From positions 62,001 to 126,000 of the forward strand of contig CAJKAR010000007.1 in the NCBI GenBank assembly GCA_905197955.1: a stretch of DNA of 64,000 nt. Direction: 5' to 3'. Within the stretch, counting starts at the first letter, position 1. Each line of letters begins with the position of its first letter. The notes under the pieces are model-generated. The model had not been told where the DNA came from and did not search any database. It saw nothing but the letters and a program-made list of their open reading frames with translations. Positions 56,334 through 64,000 of this stretch are shown piece by piece. The stretch comes from an uncultured Lentisphaeria bacterium. Lineage in GTDB: Bacteria; Verrucomicrobiota; Lentisphaeria; Victivallales; UBA1829. A program made the position numbers and the translations under genes.

Positions 56334-56349
56334 AGGAGAATGCTGACAG

Positions 56350-57960
56350 ATGACGAAACACATTTTTATTACTGGAGGCGTGGTATCCTCCCTTGGCAAA
56401 GGAATTACTGCCGCATCCATCGCAATGCTTCTCAAAAGCCGCGGATACAAGGTCGCGATGCAGAAGCTGGACCCTTATCTCAATGTTGATCCGGGCACCA
56501 TGTCTCCCTATCAGCATGGGGAAGTGTTCGTTACCGACGACGGCGCGGAAACGGATCTGGATCTCGGTCATTACGAGCGTTTCGCAGGCATCTCCTGCTC
56601 AAAAGCCAGCAATTACACGACCGGACGGATTTACAGTACCGTTATTCATCGTGAGCGCGAAGGCGGATATCTCGGCGGCACGGTGCAGGTGATTCCCCAC
56701 ATCACGAACGAGATCAAGGCGGCGATCGCTTCCATGCACTCCGATGATGTCGATATTGCCATCACGGAGATCGGCGGAACCGCCGGAGACATTGAATCGC
56801 TTCCGTTTCTGGAGGCGATCCGTCAGTTCTATCATGAATTCGGTGAGAACAACTCCATCTTCATCCATCTGACGCTGGTGCCGTACATCAAGGCGGCGGG
56901 GGAGCTGAAGACGAAACCTTCCCAGCAGTCGGTTGCCATTCTGCGGAGCATCGGAATCGTTCCGCACATTCTCGTCTGCCGCTGCGAGACCCCGATGGAG
57001 GAGGATCACCGCCAGAAACTGGCGCTCTTCTGCAACGTCCGGAAAGAGAATGTGATCGAAGAACTCGATGTGAAAAATTCGATTTATGAAGTCCCGCTTG
57101 ATCTGGCAAAGCAGGGGGTGGACAGCTGTGTGCTGAAACTGCTTGCTCTGCCGGAGCGTCCGAGTGATCTTTCGGAATGGAAGAAAATGCTCTCCACCGT
57201 TCTGCATCCCTCGAAAGGTGAGGTGGAGATTGCGGTGGTTGGAAAGTATATTTCGCTGCGGGATGCCTACAAGAGCATCTATGAGGCGCTTGCCCATGCG
57301 GGAATTGCGAATTCTGCGAAAGTGAAATTCCGTTCTGTGGAAGCAGAAGATCTGGAAAGCGGCGATCCGGCGGAGATTTTCCGGGGAATCGACGGTATAC
57401 TTGTGCCGGGCGGATTCGGTGACCGCGGAGTCCCGGGCAAGATCAAAGCGGTGAAATATGCCAGAGAAAACGGGATCCCGTTCTTCGGAATCTGTCTTGG
57501 CATGCAGTGCGCGGTGATTGAGTTCGCCCGCGATGTCTGCGGAATGGAGAACGCAAACAGTACGGAATTTGATCGGCACTCGCCGTATCCGGTGATTGAT
57601 CTGATGGAGGCGCAGAAGACGATTACCGCCAAAGGCGGGACGATGCGTCTGGGGGCGTATCCCTGCACGATCCGTCCGGGAACGAAAGCGGCGTCGGTGT
57701 ATCATGCCGGAGAGGTCCGGGAACGTCATCGCCACCGCTATGAATTCAATACCAAATATCTGGAACAGATTGAAGAGGCGGGAATGGTGATTTCGGGAAC
57801 TTCTCCGGACGGACGTCTGGTGGAGATGGTGGAACTGCCGGATCATCCCTGGTTTGTCGCCTGTCAGTTCCATCCGGAGTTCAAATCGACTCCGTTGAAA
57901 GCGCATCCTCTGTTTTTCGGATTTGTCAAGGCGGCTCTTGCCTGTCGCGACCGGAACTGA
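56350..57960 (+). CDS. pyrG: CTP synthase
   Basis: Aminates UTP to CTP using glutamine and ATP. 536 aa. N-terminal synthetase domain TKHIFITGGVVSSLGKGITAAS (1-22), LDPYLNVDPGTMSPYQHGEVFVTDDGAETDLDLGHYERF and EIGGTAGDIES; C-terminal glutamine amidotransferase domain with the catalytic Cys in PFFGICLGMQC and VACQFHPEFKSTP. Complete. Followed 8 bases later by a tyrosine recombinase. Confidence 0.98.
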   Translation: MTKHIFITGGVVSSLGKGITAASIAMLLKSRGYKVAMQKLDPYLNVDPGTMSPYQHGEVFVTDDGAETDLDLGHYERFAGISCSKASNYTTGRIYSTVIHREREGGYLGGTVQVIPHITNEIKAAIASMHSDDVDIAITEIGGTAGDIESLPFLEAIRQFYHEFGENNSIFIHLTLVPYIKAAGELKTKPSQQSVAILRSIGIVPHILVCRCETPMEEDHRQKLALFCNVRKENVIEELDVKNSIYEVPLDLAKQGVDSCVLKLLALPERPSDLSEWKKMLSTVLHPSKGEVEIAVVGKYISLRDAYKSIYEALAHAGIANSAKVKFRSVEAEDLESGDPAEIFRGIDGILVPGGFGDRGVPGKIKAVKYARENGIPFFGICLGMQCAVIEFARDVCGMENANSTEFDRHSPYPVIDLMEAQKTITAKGGTMRLGAYPCTIRPGTKAASVYHAGEVRERHRHRYEFNTKYLEQIEEAGMVISGTSPDGRLVEMVELPDHPWFVACQFHPEFKSTPLKAHPLFFGFVKAALACRDRN

Positions 57961-57968
57961 GGCGCCGT

Positions 57969-58976
57969 ATGGTTTGGCCTGCGCAAAAAAAAACAGTGGA
58001 AGCGGCGGCGCCTGCCGGGGGGGATATGGATCAGGCGCTGGCTTCTTATCTGCTCTATCTGGATCATGAGAGAAACGCTTCTCCGCATACGATCGACAGT
58101 TACCGGATTGATATTGAACAGTTTGTGAAGCTGGCTCTCAAGGCGGACGCGGAGAGCTCCCAGATCGACTGGAACTCTGTGGATGTCTATGCGGCGCGTT
58201 CCTTTGTTGTCATTCTTCAGGAAGAGGAGGATATTTCCAAGACCTCGATTCTGCGGAAGCTCTCCGGGATGCGTTCCTTTTACCGTTACATGCTCCGGGA
58301 AGGGATCGTGAAGGAGAATCCGTTTGCGAATCTGACGGCTCCGAAAAAACAGAAACTTCTTCCGAAATATATGACCGTGGACGAGGTCGGGCGCCTGCTT
58401 GACGCTCCGGCAAAATTCTGGAAGGACGCCTACGAAAAGGATATCGCAAAAGATGAGGAAAGTGCCAAATTTTCCGCAGCCCGTGATTCTGCGATGCTCG
58501 AAGTCATTTACAGCGGAGGAATCCGAATCAGCGAGGCGGTCGGTTTGAACATCGGGGATGTGGATCTGTTTTCCGGGATCATGAAGGTGCGCGGAAAAGG
58601 AAAGAAGGAACGGCTCTGCGGACTGGGGGGGCCTGCGGAACGGGCCTTGCGCAAGTACATGGTTGCCAGAAGAATGCGGACCTCGAACGAGCGTCGTACC
58701 GCTCCCTTGTTTGTCAACAAGGATGGACAGCGCCTGACGGCGCGCTCCTTCCAGCGCAATTTCAAGCTCTATCTGCGGGAAGCCGGACTGCCTTTGGATA
58801 TGACTCCGCACAAACTCCGTCATTCCTTTGCCACGCATCTGCTGGATGCCGGAGCCGATCTCCGCAGTGTCCAGGAGCTGCTCGGACATGAGAATCTGAG
58901 CACCACGCAGATTTATACGCACATCAGCGCGGAACGGCTGAAGAACGTCTACAACAAGGCGCATCCCAGAGCATAA
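57969..58976 (+). CDS. xerC: Tyrosine recombinase, XerC/XerD type
   Basis: 335 aa. N-terminal SAM-like core-binding domain (LASYLLYLDHERNASPHTIDSYRIDIEQF, about 24-52) and a catalytic domain with R186 (YSGGIRISEA), K210 (VRGKGKKER), H281 and R284 (TPHKLRHSFATHLLDAG), H307 (LLGHENLSTTQIYTH) and Y316. All six key residues are in place, so it is active-looking. XerC/D pairs resolve chromosome dimers at dif. A charged insertion (about 150-168) precedes the catalytic domain. An alternative ATG at 58026 fits the usual Xer start. Housekeeping context (after pyrG) argues against an integrase of a mobile element. Confidence 0.92.
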   Translation: MVWPAQKKTVEAAAPAGGDMDQALASYLLYLDHERNASPHTIDSYRIDIEQFVKLALKADAESSQIDWNSVDVYAARSFVVILQEEEDISKTSILRKLSGMRSFYRYMLREGIVKENPFANLTAPKKQKLLPKYMTVDEVGRLLDAPAKFWKDAYEKDIAKDEESAKFSAARDSAMLEVIYSGGIRISEAVGLNIGDVDLFSGIMKVRGKGKKERLCGLGGPAERALRKYMVARRMRTSNERRTAPLFVNKDGQRLTARSFQRNFKLYLREAGLPLDMTPHKLRHSFATHLLDAGADLRSVQELLGHENLSTTQIYTHISAERLKNVYNKAHPRA

Positions 58977-58991
58977 CCGGCAGATGGCGTT

Positions 58992-60317
58992 TTATTTGCT
59001 CTCCGGTTCCGGACTGTTTTTCCCGAATCCCGCATCAAGATGCTTTCCCGCAAAATGTACCGAAAGGAAACTCGGAACGGTGCAGAGACAGATCCACAGG
59101 AAGAAGTAACGGTATCCCGCCTCCGCTCCATGCTGAGCGGAGAGTTGGACAAAGAGCTCCTGCATTTTTCCGGAGAACATTCCGACCAGCGTCATGCCGA
59201 GGATCGCGATGCCCGTCATGAATGCAAAATGACTCGTTTTGTATTTCCCGCTGCGGTTGGCAAACTGGACCATGAACAGAACATGCGCCATGTAGCCGAG
59301 TCCGTAGCCGAACTGTTCCAGAGCGATGCAGATCCCCGCCGGAATCACGCCCGGATGATGAAACGACAGATATACGTAAAACAGATCCGGCAGATTCAGC
59401 GCCAGCGCCATGAACCAGAGACATCGACCGAAGCCGAATCGGGAGACTGCGAGTCCTGCGAGAAATCCTCCCGCCAGAAAACAGATCGTTCCGGCGATTC
59501 CGTAAATGGTTCCCTGCTGGCTCAGTGTGAGTCCGAGTCCGCCTTCCGTCCGAGGGGCCAGCATGAAGGGAATCGAGAGTTTTCCGAGCTGCGCCTCCGC
59601 AAACCGGTAGAAAAACAGAAACAGCACCGCGCTGACGGCGCCTTCCCGCGCAAAAAAGGTCCGGAACGATTCTGCAAATCCGGTTTTTGTTTCGCTTTCC
59701 GCGGAAACGGCATGCTCTGCGGCAGGGGTGGTGAACAGATGATAGAAAAACAGCAGAAACATTGCGGCGGAGGCGACGGCCATCGGCCAGAGCCAGGCGG
59801 AGGAGGAAGTTCTGCCGGCATCCTGGAATCGTCCCGCCAGCATGACAAGTCCGCCCTGTCCGGCGAGCATGGCACATTTGTAGAAAATGTTGCGGAGACC
59901 GGAGCATGCAGCCTGATCGTGCGGGGAGAGGGCGAGCATGTAGTAGCCATCCGCGGCGATGTCGTGGGTCGCGGAGACGAACGCCGTGAGAAGAAACAGT
60001 CCCACGATCAGCGGAAGCGCCGGATGCTCCGTCTGAAACGTCAAAGCCGTTGCCGCAAAGCAGAGTCCGATGACAAACTGGGCGCTCAGCATCCACGCCC
60101 GCTTGGTCCAGCAGGAATCCAGAAACGGCGCCCACAGAAATTTCAGGCTCCACGGCAGACCGATGATGCCGGTCCAGAAGGTCATGGAACTGTTTGACAT
60201 CCCCAGCGTAGTGAAGATCACCATGGAAACGGCGGTCGCGACGGCGAACGGTAGTCCTTCGGCAAAATAGACTCCGGGAACCCAGAGCCATCCGCTGGAT
60301 GTGACCGGAGTCTTCAC
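58992..60317 (-). CDS. MFS permease, AmpG-like
   Basis: 441 aa with about twelve membrane helices. The start VPGVYFAEGLPFAVATAVSMVIFTTLGMSNS and GLPWSLKFLWAPFLDS, then THDIAADGYYMLALSPHDQ, match the AmpG branch of the major facilitator superfamily, which imports muropeptides (GlcNAc-anhydroMurNAc peptides) for cell-wall recycling. The exact substrate is unproven. Overlaps the metallophosphoesterase stop by 4 bases. Last gene of the envelope operon. Confidence 0.85.
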   Translation of the reverse strand: MKTPVTSSGWLWVPGVYFAEGLPFAVATAVSMVIFTTLGMSNSSMTFWTGIIGLPWSLKFLWAPFLDSCWTKRAWMLSAQFVIGLCFAATALTFQTEHPALPLIVGLFLLTAFVSATHDIAADGYYMLALSPHDQAACSGLRNIFYKCAMLAGQGGLVMLAGRFQDAGRTSSSAWLWPMAVASAAMFLLFFYHLFTTPAAEHAVSAESETKTGFAESFRTFFAREGAVSAVLFLFFYRFAEAQLGKLSIPFMLAPRTEGGLGLTLSQQGTIYGIAGTICFLAGGFLAGLAVSRFGFGRCLWFMALALNLPDLFYVYLSFHHPGVIPAGICIALEQFGYGLGYMAHVLFMVQFANRSGKYKTSHFAFMTGIAILGMTLVGMFSGKMQELFVQLSAQHGAEAGYRYFFLWICLCTVPSFLSVHFAGKHLDAGFGKNSPEPESK

Positions 60318-61024
60318 TGTGCGGCTCCTTCGATTGTACGGAAGTGGCTCAGGAGGCCGTCCCGGTCAAGTTCGAACAGCAGAAAACGAAACGGCGCTTC
60401 GCAGAGAGCGGGCGCGGCAAGCGCCGTGACACGTCCGTCGGAAACGGGTGCCATCCCTTCATGATAATGTCCGGAAATGGTGAGCCGGACTCCGGAGTCC
60501 CGCATCGCGTCGAGAATCGTTTCCGCGTATTCGTAATTGAAGCGGACTTTGCTGGTGCCGGGACGGTACAGCGGAACATGCTGAATCGATACCGAAGGAC
60601 CTGGAAATGCCGATGCGGTCCGGATCATGCGTTCAATCTCCTCCGGTGTGCGGGCGGCGTTCCAGCCGGGCCGTTCCGGATCGTCGGTAAACGGGATGAA
60701 GCGGATTCCGTCGAGATCCAGAAAGACGGGCGGGCGCGGAACATGGCGGTAGAATTCCGCTGACGATGGATCATGATTGCCGGGAATCACAATCAACGGC
60801 GCGCGCAGACGCTTCAGGTGCCGGACGACTTCCGGCAGAAGATCCGCCCGTTCCGGTTCATTGACCAGATCCCCCGCGCAGATCGCAAGATCCGGATGGT
60901 GTTCCCTGTTGAGGGAATCCATCACATTGTCGAGCAGTTCCAGCGCGATTTCGCCGCGCCGCCGGGGATGATCCGCAATGGGATGGTCGGAATAGTGGAG
61001 ATCGGCAAAAACGGCTATTTTCAT
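60314..61024 (-). CDS. Calcineurin-like metallophosphoesterase
   Basis: 236 aa, no signal peptide. Metal-binding motifs in order: IAVFADLHYSD (D-x-H), CAGDLVNEPERADL (GD), VIPGNHDPS (GNHD), SIQHVPLY and ISGHYHEG (GHxH). Hydrolyses phosphate esters of unknown identity. Between a nucleotide-sugar epimerase and an AmpG-like permease it could act on a sugar-nucleotide or lipid-linked phosphate intermediate; this is inference from context. Confidence 0.92.
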   Translation of the reverse strand: MKIAVFADLHYSDHPIADHPRRRGEIALELLDNVMDSLNREHHPDLAICAGDLVNEPERADLLPEVVRHLKRLRAPLIVIPGNHDPSSAEFYRHVPRPPVFLDLDGIRFIPFTDDPERPGWNAARTPEEIERMIRTASAFPGPSVSIQHVPLYRPGTSKVRFNYEYAETILDAMRDSGVRLTISGHYHEGMAPVSDGRVTALAAPALCEAPFRFLLFELDRDGLLSHFRTIEGAAQ

Positions 61025-61054
61025 GATCTTCTCATACTTGAAATTCCGATGTGG

Positions 61055-62029
61055 TCAGTTCAGATGTTCCGCATACCATCGGACCGCCAGCCGGAGTCCG
61101 TTTTCGACATCGAAACGGGGGGCGTATCCGAGCAGCCGCCTTGCTTTGGAGATATCGGCAAGAGAGTGCGGAATATCTCCGGCGCGCGGCGGTCCGTACA
61201 CCGGTTCGATTCCCGCGATCTCCGGATCGTGTTCGGAGAGAAAACGCTTCAGCAGTCCGACCAGGGCGTTCAGATCGGTTTCCGTTCCGCAGGCGACGTT
61301 GTAGACCGTGTTCAGTGCTTCTTCCGATCCGGTCCGCGCCGCAAGCAGATTCGCCTGCACGACATTGTCGATATAGGTGAAATCGCGGGAAGAGGTGCCG
61401 TCGCCGTTGATGACGGGCCGTTCATGACGGAGCAGCGCACGGACGAAACGGGGGATGACTGCCGCATAGGCCCCGTCGGGATCCTGTCTCCGTCCGAAGA
61501 CGTTGAAGTAGCGGAGCCCGATGCAGTCGATACCGTAGAGGTTGTGAAATACATCGGCGTACAGTTCATTGACGTATTTGGTGACGGCATAAGGCGAGAG
61601 CGGTTTGCCGATCTGTTCTTCGACTTTCGGGAGCGTTCTGCTGTCGCCGTACGTGGAGCTGCTGGCAGCGTAGATGAATCGTTTCACGCCGGACTCCCGC
61701 GCGGCATTGAGCATTTTGACGAATCCGCCGATGTTGACTTCGTTGGTCGTAACGGGATCGTGAACGGAACGGGGAACGGAGCCGAGGGCGGCTTCATGAA
61801 AGATTATTTCGACATCTTTGCATACTTGTCGGCAGGTGTCGTAATCGCGGATGTCGCCGCGGATCAGATGGAAGTGCGGATGATTCCGAAAGGTCTGGAG
61901 ATTCTCTTCTTTTCCCGTGGAGAAGTTGTCGAGACAGACCACATGGGCGCCTTCGGCAAGAAGCGCTTCGATGAGGTTGGAACCGATGAATCCGGCACCG
62001 CCGGTGACAAGGATGTTTTTTCCGTTCAT
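61055..62029 (-). CDS. NAD-dependent nucleotide-sugar epimerase, WbpP/TviC-like
   Basis: 324 aa from the ATG at 62029; the longer reading overlaps the dehydrogenase gene. Extended SDR fold: ILVTGGAGFIGSNLIEALLAEGAHVVCLDNFSTGKEENL, AALGSVPRSVHDP, catalytic AASSSTYGDS with Y-x3-K in SPYAVTKYVNE, LRYFNVFGRRQDP. The VPRSV and NVFGRRQDP motifs fit WbpP-type UDP-GlcNAc 4-epimerases. It overlaps the preceding UDP-sugar dehydrogenase by 4 bases. Together they could make UDP-N-acetylgalactosaminuronic acid, as WbpA/WbpO-WbpP and TviB-TviC do. Confidence 0.88.
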   Translation of the reverse strand: MNGKNILVTGGAGFIGSNLIEALLAEGAHVVCLDNFSTGKEENLQTFRNHPHFHLIRGDIRDYDTCRQVCKDVEIIFHEAALGSVPRSVHDPVTTNEVNIGGFVKMLNAARESGVKRFIYAASSSTYGDSRTLPKVEEQIGKPLSPYAVTKYVNELYADVFHNLYGIDCIGLRYFNVFGRRQDPDGAYAAVIPRFVRALLRHERPVINGDGTSSRDFTYIDNVVQANLLAARTGSEEALNTVYNVACGTETDLNALVGLLKRFLSEHDPEIAGIEPVYGPPRAGDIPHSLADISKARRLLGYAPRFDVENGLRLAVRWYAEHLN

Positions 62030-63321
62030 AGCCGTCCGTCCGAAGATTCTTTTGGCAGAATGCCTTTGATGTCGAAAATGACGCATCCGCGGTTGCGGAA
62101 CTGCGAGAAATCAAGCTCTTTGAACTGCCGGTGTGCCACCGCCAGAACCACTGCGGAATAATCGGCAGGATGGATGCGGGAAAAATCGCCGAGAATGTTT
62201 TTGCCGTATTCCCGGAAGACTTCGCCGGAGTCCGCCCACGGATCGTGAATATCGACGCGGCAGCCGAAACTTTCGAGTTCGTTGATGATGTCGATCACGC
62301 GGGAGTTGCGGATGTCGGGACAGTTTTCCTTGAAGGTCATACCGAGAATCAGGACACGCGCCCCGTTGATCGCACAGCCTTTCCGGATCATGAGTTTGAC
62401 GAGTTCGGAAGCAACGTATCGTCCCATTCCGTCGTTCATCCGGCGGCCGGCGAGGATCACTTCCGGCAGATAGCCTAGGGAGCTTGCCTTGTGCGTCAGA
62501 TAGTAGGGATCGACTCCGATGCAGTGTCCGCCGACCAGTCCCGGCGTGAAATGCAGAAAATTCCATTTTGTGCCTGCCGCTTCGAGCACTTCGCGCGTGT
62601 CGATTCCCATCAGACGGAAGATCTTGGAGAGTTCGTTGACGAATGCAATATTGATATCCCTCTGGGAATTTTCGATGACTTTAGCCGCCTCCGCCACCTT
62701 CAGGGAGGAGGCTCGATAGGTGCCCGCCGTGATGATGGAGGAGTAGAGCGCGTTGACCGCATCGGCCGCTTCCGGAGTGGAGCCGCTGGTGATCTTGAGA
62801 ATCCGGGTGAGGGTATGTTCCTTGTCGCCGGGATTGATGCGTTCCGGACTGTAGCCGCAGAAGAAATCCCGGTTGAATTTCAGTCCGCTGAAGTGTTCGA
62901 TGACGGGAACGCACTCTTCCTCGGTGCATCCCGGATAGACCGTGCTTTCATAGATCACGAGCGCGCCTTTGCCGATGGATCTGCCGACTGTTTCGCTGGC
63001 ACGGCGGAGCATGGTCAGATCGGGGATATTGCTTTTGTCCACGGGGGTCGGAACGGTGACGATGTAGACGTCCCGTCCTTTGATGTCCTCCGGTTTTGAC
63101 GTGACGGAGAGACGGGTGGCCGCCTTCAGCTGATCCGGCGAGGTTTCGAGCGTATGATCCTCTCCGTTTTCGAGTTCCCGGATGCGTTCCGGTTTTGTGT
63201 CGAATCCGACGGTGTCGAATTTTTTCCCGAATTCAACAGCCAGAGGCAGTCCCACATAGCCAAGCCCGATCAATGTGATCCGGACGGTTCCGTTCCTGAT
63301 TTTATCTATAAGATCCCGCAT
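62026..63321 (-). CDS. UDP-sugar dehydrogenase, WbpA/TviB-like
   Basis: 431 aa from the ATG at 63321 (GGAG 8 bases upstream; the longer reading has no similarity). NAD domain TLIGLGYVGLPLAVEFGKKFDTVGFD, VTVPTPVDKSNIPDL, YESTVYPGCTEEECVPVIE, catalytic lysine region SSLKVAEAAKVIENSQRDINIAF, and catalytic Cys in PGLVGGHCIGVDPYYLTHKA. C-terminal domain with ILGMTFKENCPDIRNSR. The GGHCIGVDPYYL form is typical of enzymes that oxidise UDP-N-acetylhexosamines to uronic acids. First gene of the envelope operon. Confidence 0.94.
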   Translation of the reverse strand: MRDLIDKIRNGTVRITLIGLGYVGLPLAVEFGKKFDTVGFDTKPERIRELENGEDHTLETSPDQLKAATRLSVTSKPEDIKGRDVYIVTVPTPVDKSNIPDLTMLRRASETVGRSIGKGALVIYESTVYPGCTEEECVPVIEHFSGLKFNRDFFCGYSPERINPGDKEHTLTRILKITSGSTPEAADAVNALYSSIITAGTYRASSLKVAEAAKVIENSQRDINIAFVNELSKIFRLMGIDTREVLEAAGTKWNFLHFTPGLVGGHCIGVDPYYLTHKASSLGYLPEVILAGRRMNDGMGRYVASELVKLMIRKGCAINGARVLILGMTFKENCPDIRNSRVIDIINELESFGCRVDIHDPWADSGEVFREYGKNILGDFSRIHPADYSAVVLAVAHRQFKELDFSQFRNRGCVIFDIKGILPKESSDGRL

Positions 63322-63346
63322 GATTTTCTCCATAAAAGACAGGGAA

Positions 63347-63374
63347 AAGGTACACTCCGTCCGCCGGATTTCAA
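63347..63374 (-). promoter_or_regulatory. Possible promoter of the envelope operon
   Basis: Minus strand TTGAAA (63374-63369), 16-base spacer, TACCTT (63352-63347), about 26 bases before the start. Weak -10. Confidence 0.35.
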
Positions 63375-63458
63375 GCGGAAAAGAGCGGCATTTCTCAGAA
63401 TTCTTTCTCCGGAAACTCATTTTCTTCGGAAAAACACATTCTTCCGGAGCGGATCGAC

Positions 63459-63487
63459 TTGAAAAAAATCCTCCGGACTGGCATAGT
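63459..63487 (+). promoter_or_regulatory. Predicted promoter of the polysaccharide deacetylase
   Basis: TTGAAA (63459-63464), 17-base spacer, CATAGT (63482-63487). Confidence 0.5.
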
Positions 63488-63526
63488 ACTTCCATACTTA
63501 TTCATCAAATTGAGGATGGTTTCAAG

Positions 63527-64000
63527 ATGTATCAGGTGGCACAGTGTTGGGATGACGGCGTGGTGAACGACATCATCGTGGCGGAAATCTGCCGGAAGTA
63601 CAATGCAAAGGCAACTTTCAATATCAATCCGGGACTTCGCGACAAGACAAAGCGGAAATGCGGATGGAAATTCCAGGATTTCGAGGTCTATGGACTGGCT
63701 CTTGATGAAATGCCTTCCGTCTATGAGGGCTTTCAGGTCGCGTCGCATACGATGACGCATCCGCGTCCGACGCAGATTCCGCTGGAACAGTTCCGCATGG
63801 AGGCAACCGATGCCCGGAAATACATCGAGGATGTCTGGCAGCGCGAAGCACGCGGTTTCGCCTGGCCCTGCGGAGATTACAACGACGACTGCATCAAGGT
63901 CCTCCGCGAAGAGGGCTTCGCTTACGGCAGAACCACAAAGAATGCCGAGATCGTGATCCCGTGCGAAGAGCCCCTGGCTCTTCCGAGCCACTGTCACTTC
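63527..64000 (+). CDS. Polysaccharide deacetylase (NodB-like), 5' part
   Basis: 158 codons from the ATG at 63527 (TTGAGGATGG upstream) to the window edge without a stop. NodB homology motifs: QCWDDGVVND (catalytic Asp-Asp), ATFNINPG, VASHTMTHPRP (zinc His-x4-His) and RGFAWPCGDYND. No signal peptide at the start, so it may be cytoplasmic, although N-terminal export signals are sometimes absent in this group. Such enzymes remove N- or O-acetyl groups from glycans. Divergent from the UDP-sugar operon, which also concerns N-acetylated sugars. Confidence 0.88.
   Translation, partial: MYQVAQCWDDGVVNDIIVAEICRKYNAKATFNINPGLRDKTKRKCGWKFQDFEVYGLALDEMPSVYEGFQVASHTMTHPRPTQIPLEQFRMEATDARKYIEDVWQREARGFAWPCGDYNDDCIKVLREEGFAYGRTTKNAEIVIPCEEPLALPSHCHF

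Noticed and set aside
57969..58976. Tyrosine recombinase as an integrase of a mobile element
   Set aside because: No attachment-site repeats, phage genes or tRNA target nearby; Xer-like length and housekeeping neighbours favour chromosome dimer resolution.

Overview
The window reads as a chromosomal segment of a gut-type, anaerobic member of the PVC superphylum, most likely Lentisphaerota (Victivallis-like). This is inferred from gene content, not from a marker gene. The clues are a pilus operon in the order known from Akkermansia (Amuc_1102 to Amuc_1098), pseudopilin-like proteins with the H-X9-DG motif placed next to secreted glycosidases, a corrinoid/UroD-type methyltransferase operon with a RACo-like activator, and many LacI, GntR and AraC sugar regulators. 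No rRNA, tRNA, CRISPR array, transposase or prophage was seen.

Layout. 0-2.4 kb: Fe-S assembly genes (nifU, nifS) followed by the start of an AmrS-type radical SAM gene that runs off the left edge. 2.4-2.7 kb: a gap holding a candidate structured small RNA and two divergent promoters. 2.7-4.4 kb: a degenerate pseudopilin and an EamA transporter. 4.4-7.9 kb: glycolytic genes gapA, pgk and tpiA on the minus strand, with strong hairpins after each. 8-9.8 kb: a Cys-rich redox protein, a secreted protein of unknown function and secG. 9.8-20.4 kb: the pilus operon, with an Amuc_1102-like protein, a PilM-PilN fusion, Amuc_1100-like and Amuc_1099-like proteins and two consecutive secretins. 20.4-23 kb: a small protein, tatD, an HNH nuclease and an orphan MalK-type ATPase.

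23-36 kb is a carbohydrate region. It holds two cassettes of the form regulator, pseudopilin, glycosidase: LacI-pseudopilin-large secreted hydrolase-GH39, and AraR-like GntR-pseudopilin-secreted hydrolase. An AGCS symporter lies between them. 36-39 kb carries a CbrC-family protein, a small membrane protein, a short signal peptidase and an anchored protein. 39-44 kb is a five-gene, mostly overlapping corrinoid methyl-transfer operon, divergent from an AraC regulator that appears leaderless. 45-49.6 kb is an AraC-controlled sugar module (SGNH esterase, NagB-like enzyme, amidohydrolase, Gfo/Idh oxidoreductase) with a direct repeat between the divergent genes.

49.7-59 kb is housekeeping: tpx; lepA-lepB-purU; carA with a small lipoprotein; pyrG with a tyrosine recombinase. 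59-64 kb is a cell-envelope operon (nucleotide-sugar dehydrogenase, epimerase, metallophosphoesterase, AmpG-like permease) divergent from a polysaccharide deacetylase that runs off the right edge.

Promoters recur in a clear form: TTGACA or TTGCAT, a spacer of 17 bases, and TATATT or TATAAT. By eye the pilus region (about 8-20 kb) is more AT-rich than the carbohydrate and housekeeping regions.
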